A stretch of DNA of 32,214 bases from assembly GCA_900553595.1 (NCBI GenBank), contig USEC01000023.1, positions 1-32,214 on the forward strand, written 5' to 3'. The position numbers and the translations under genes were made by a program. The notes beneath the pieces are model-generated. The model was not told the origin of the DNA and searched no databases. It worked only from the letters and a program-made list of their open reading frames with translations. This stretch comes from an uncultured Prevotella sp. (GTDB taxonomy: Bacteria > Bacteroidota > Bacteroidia > Bacteroidales > Bacteroidaceae). Below, piece after piece: positions 32,171-32,214 of this stretch (the first letter of the stretch is position 1; each line of letters begins with the position of its first letter).

Positions 32171-32214
32171 CAGCAGTTGAGTGCGTGTTTGCTTATCGTT
32201 GCTTATTTCCATAT

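Overview
The window reads as chromosomal DNA of a Bacteroidales bacterium, most likely Prevotella or a close relative. The evidence is a SusC/SusD pair, a propeller/LuxR-type membrane regulator, almost no Shine-Dalgarno sequences, repeated TAnnTTTG (-7) promoter elements with TTTG-like -33 boxes 19-20 bases upstream, and a DnaK ending in DADFEEVK. The genus is inference.

Region 1 (1-903) has no gene I can support. It ends in a four-copy 22-base tandem repeat. Region 2 (904-15338) is a polysaccharide utilisation locus. On the minus strand lie a secreted alpha/beta hydrolase with its own promoter and a 935-residue membrane regulator. Divergent from the regulator run susC, susD, a secreted endonuclease/exonuclease/phosphatase-fold hydrolase, a GH144-like enzyme, a GH3 beta-glucosidase and a DUF4886/SGNH-like protein. 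GH144 plus GH3 points to beta-1,2-glucan as substrate. The phosphodiesterase-like and esterase-like proteins could remove substituents from natural beta-1,2-glucans such as osmoregulated periplasmic glucans (inference). A second copy of the 22-base repeat lies after the DUF4886 gene.

Region 3 (15783-19180) holds a cysteine-rich OprB-like outer-membrane protein and dnaK. dnaK has a sigma-54-like site upstream and a strong hairpin terminator downstream.

Region 4 (19191-31556) starts directly after that terminator and looks like an accessory defence island. An AT-rich HAD phosphatase gene and an overlapping one-TM protein come first, on the plus strand. Facing them is a tight seven-gene minus-strand operon: EVE-like protein, DUF262/DUF1524 (GmrSD-type) nuclease, a complete Wadjet-like jetA-jetB-jetC-jetD set, and a Fic gene broken by a TGA inside its active-site motif. 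The operon appears to combine modification-dependent DNA restriction with SMC-driven plasmid cleavage. A DUF1016 PDDEXK nuclease with its own promoter and terminator lies further out; it carries two palindromic elements inserted in frame.

Region 5 (31557-32214) is non-coding but structured: paired direct repeats, five iteron-like GTTTCCGTAGT copies at roughly two-helical-turn spacing, and a near-consensus promoter reading out of the right end.
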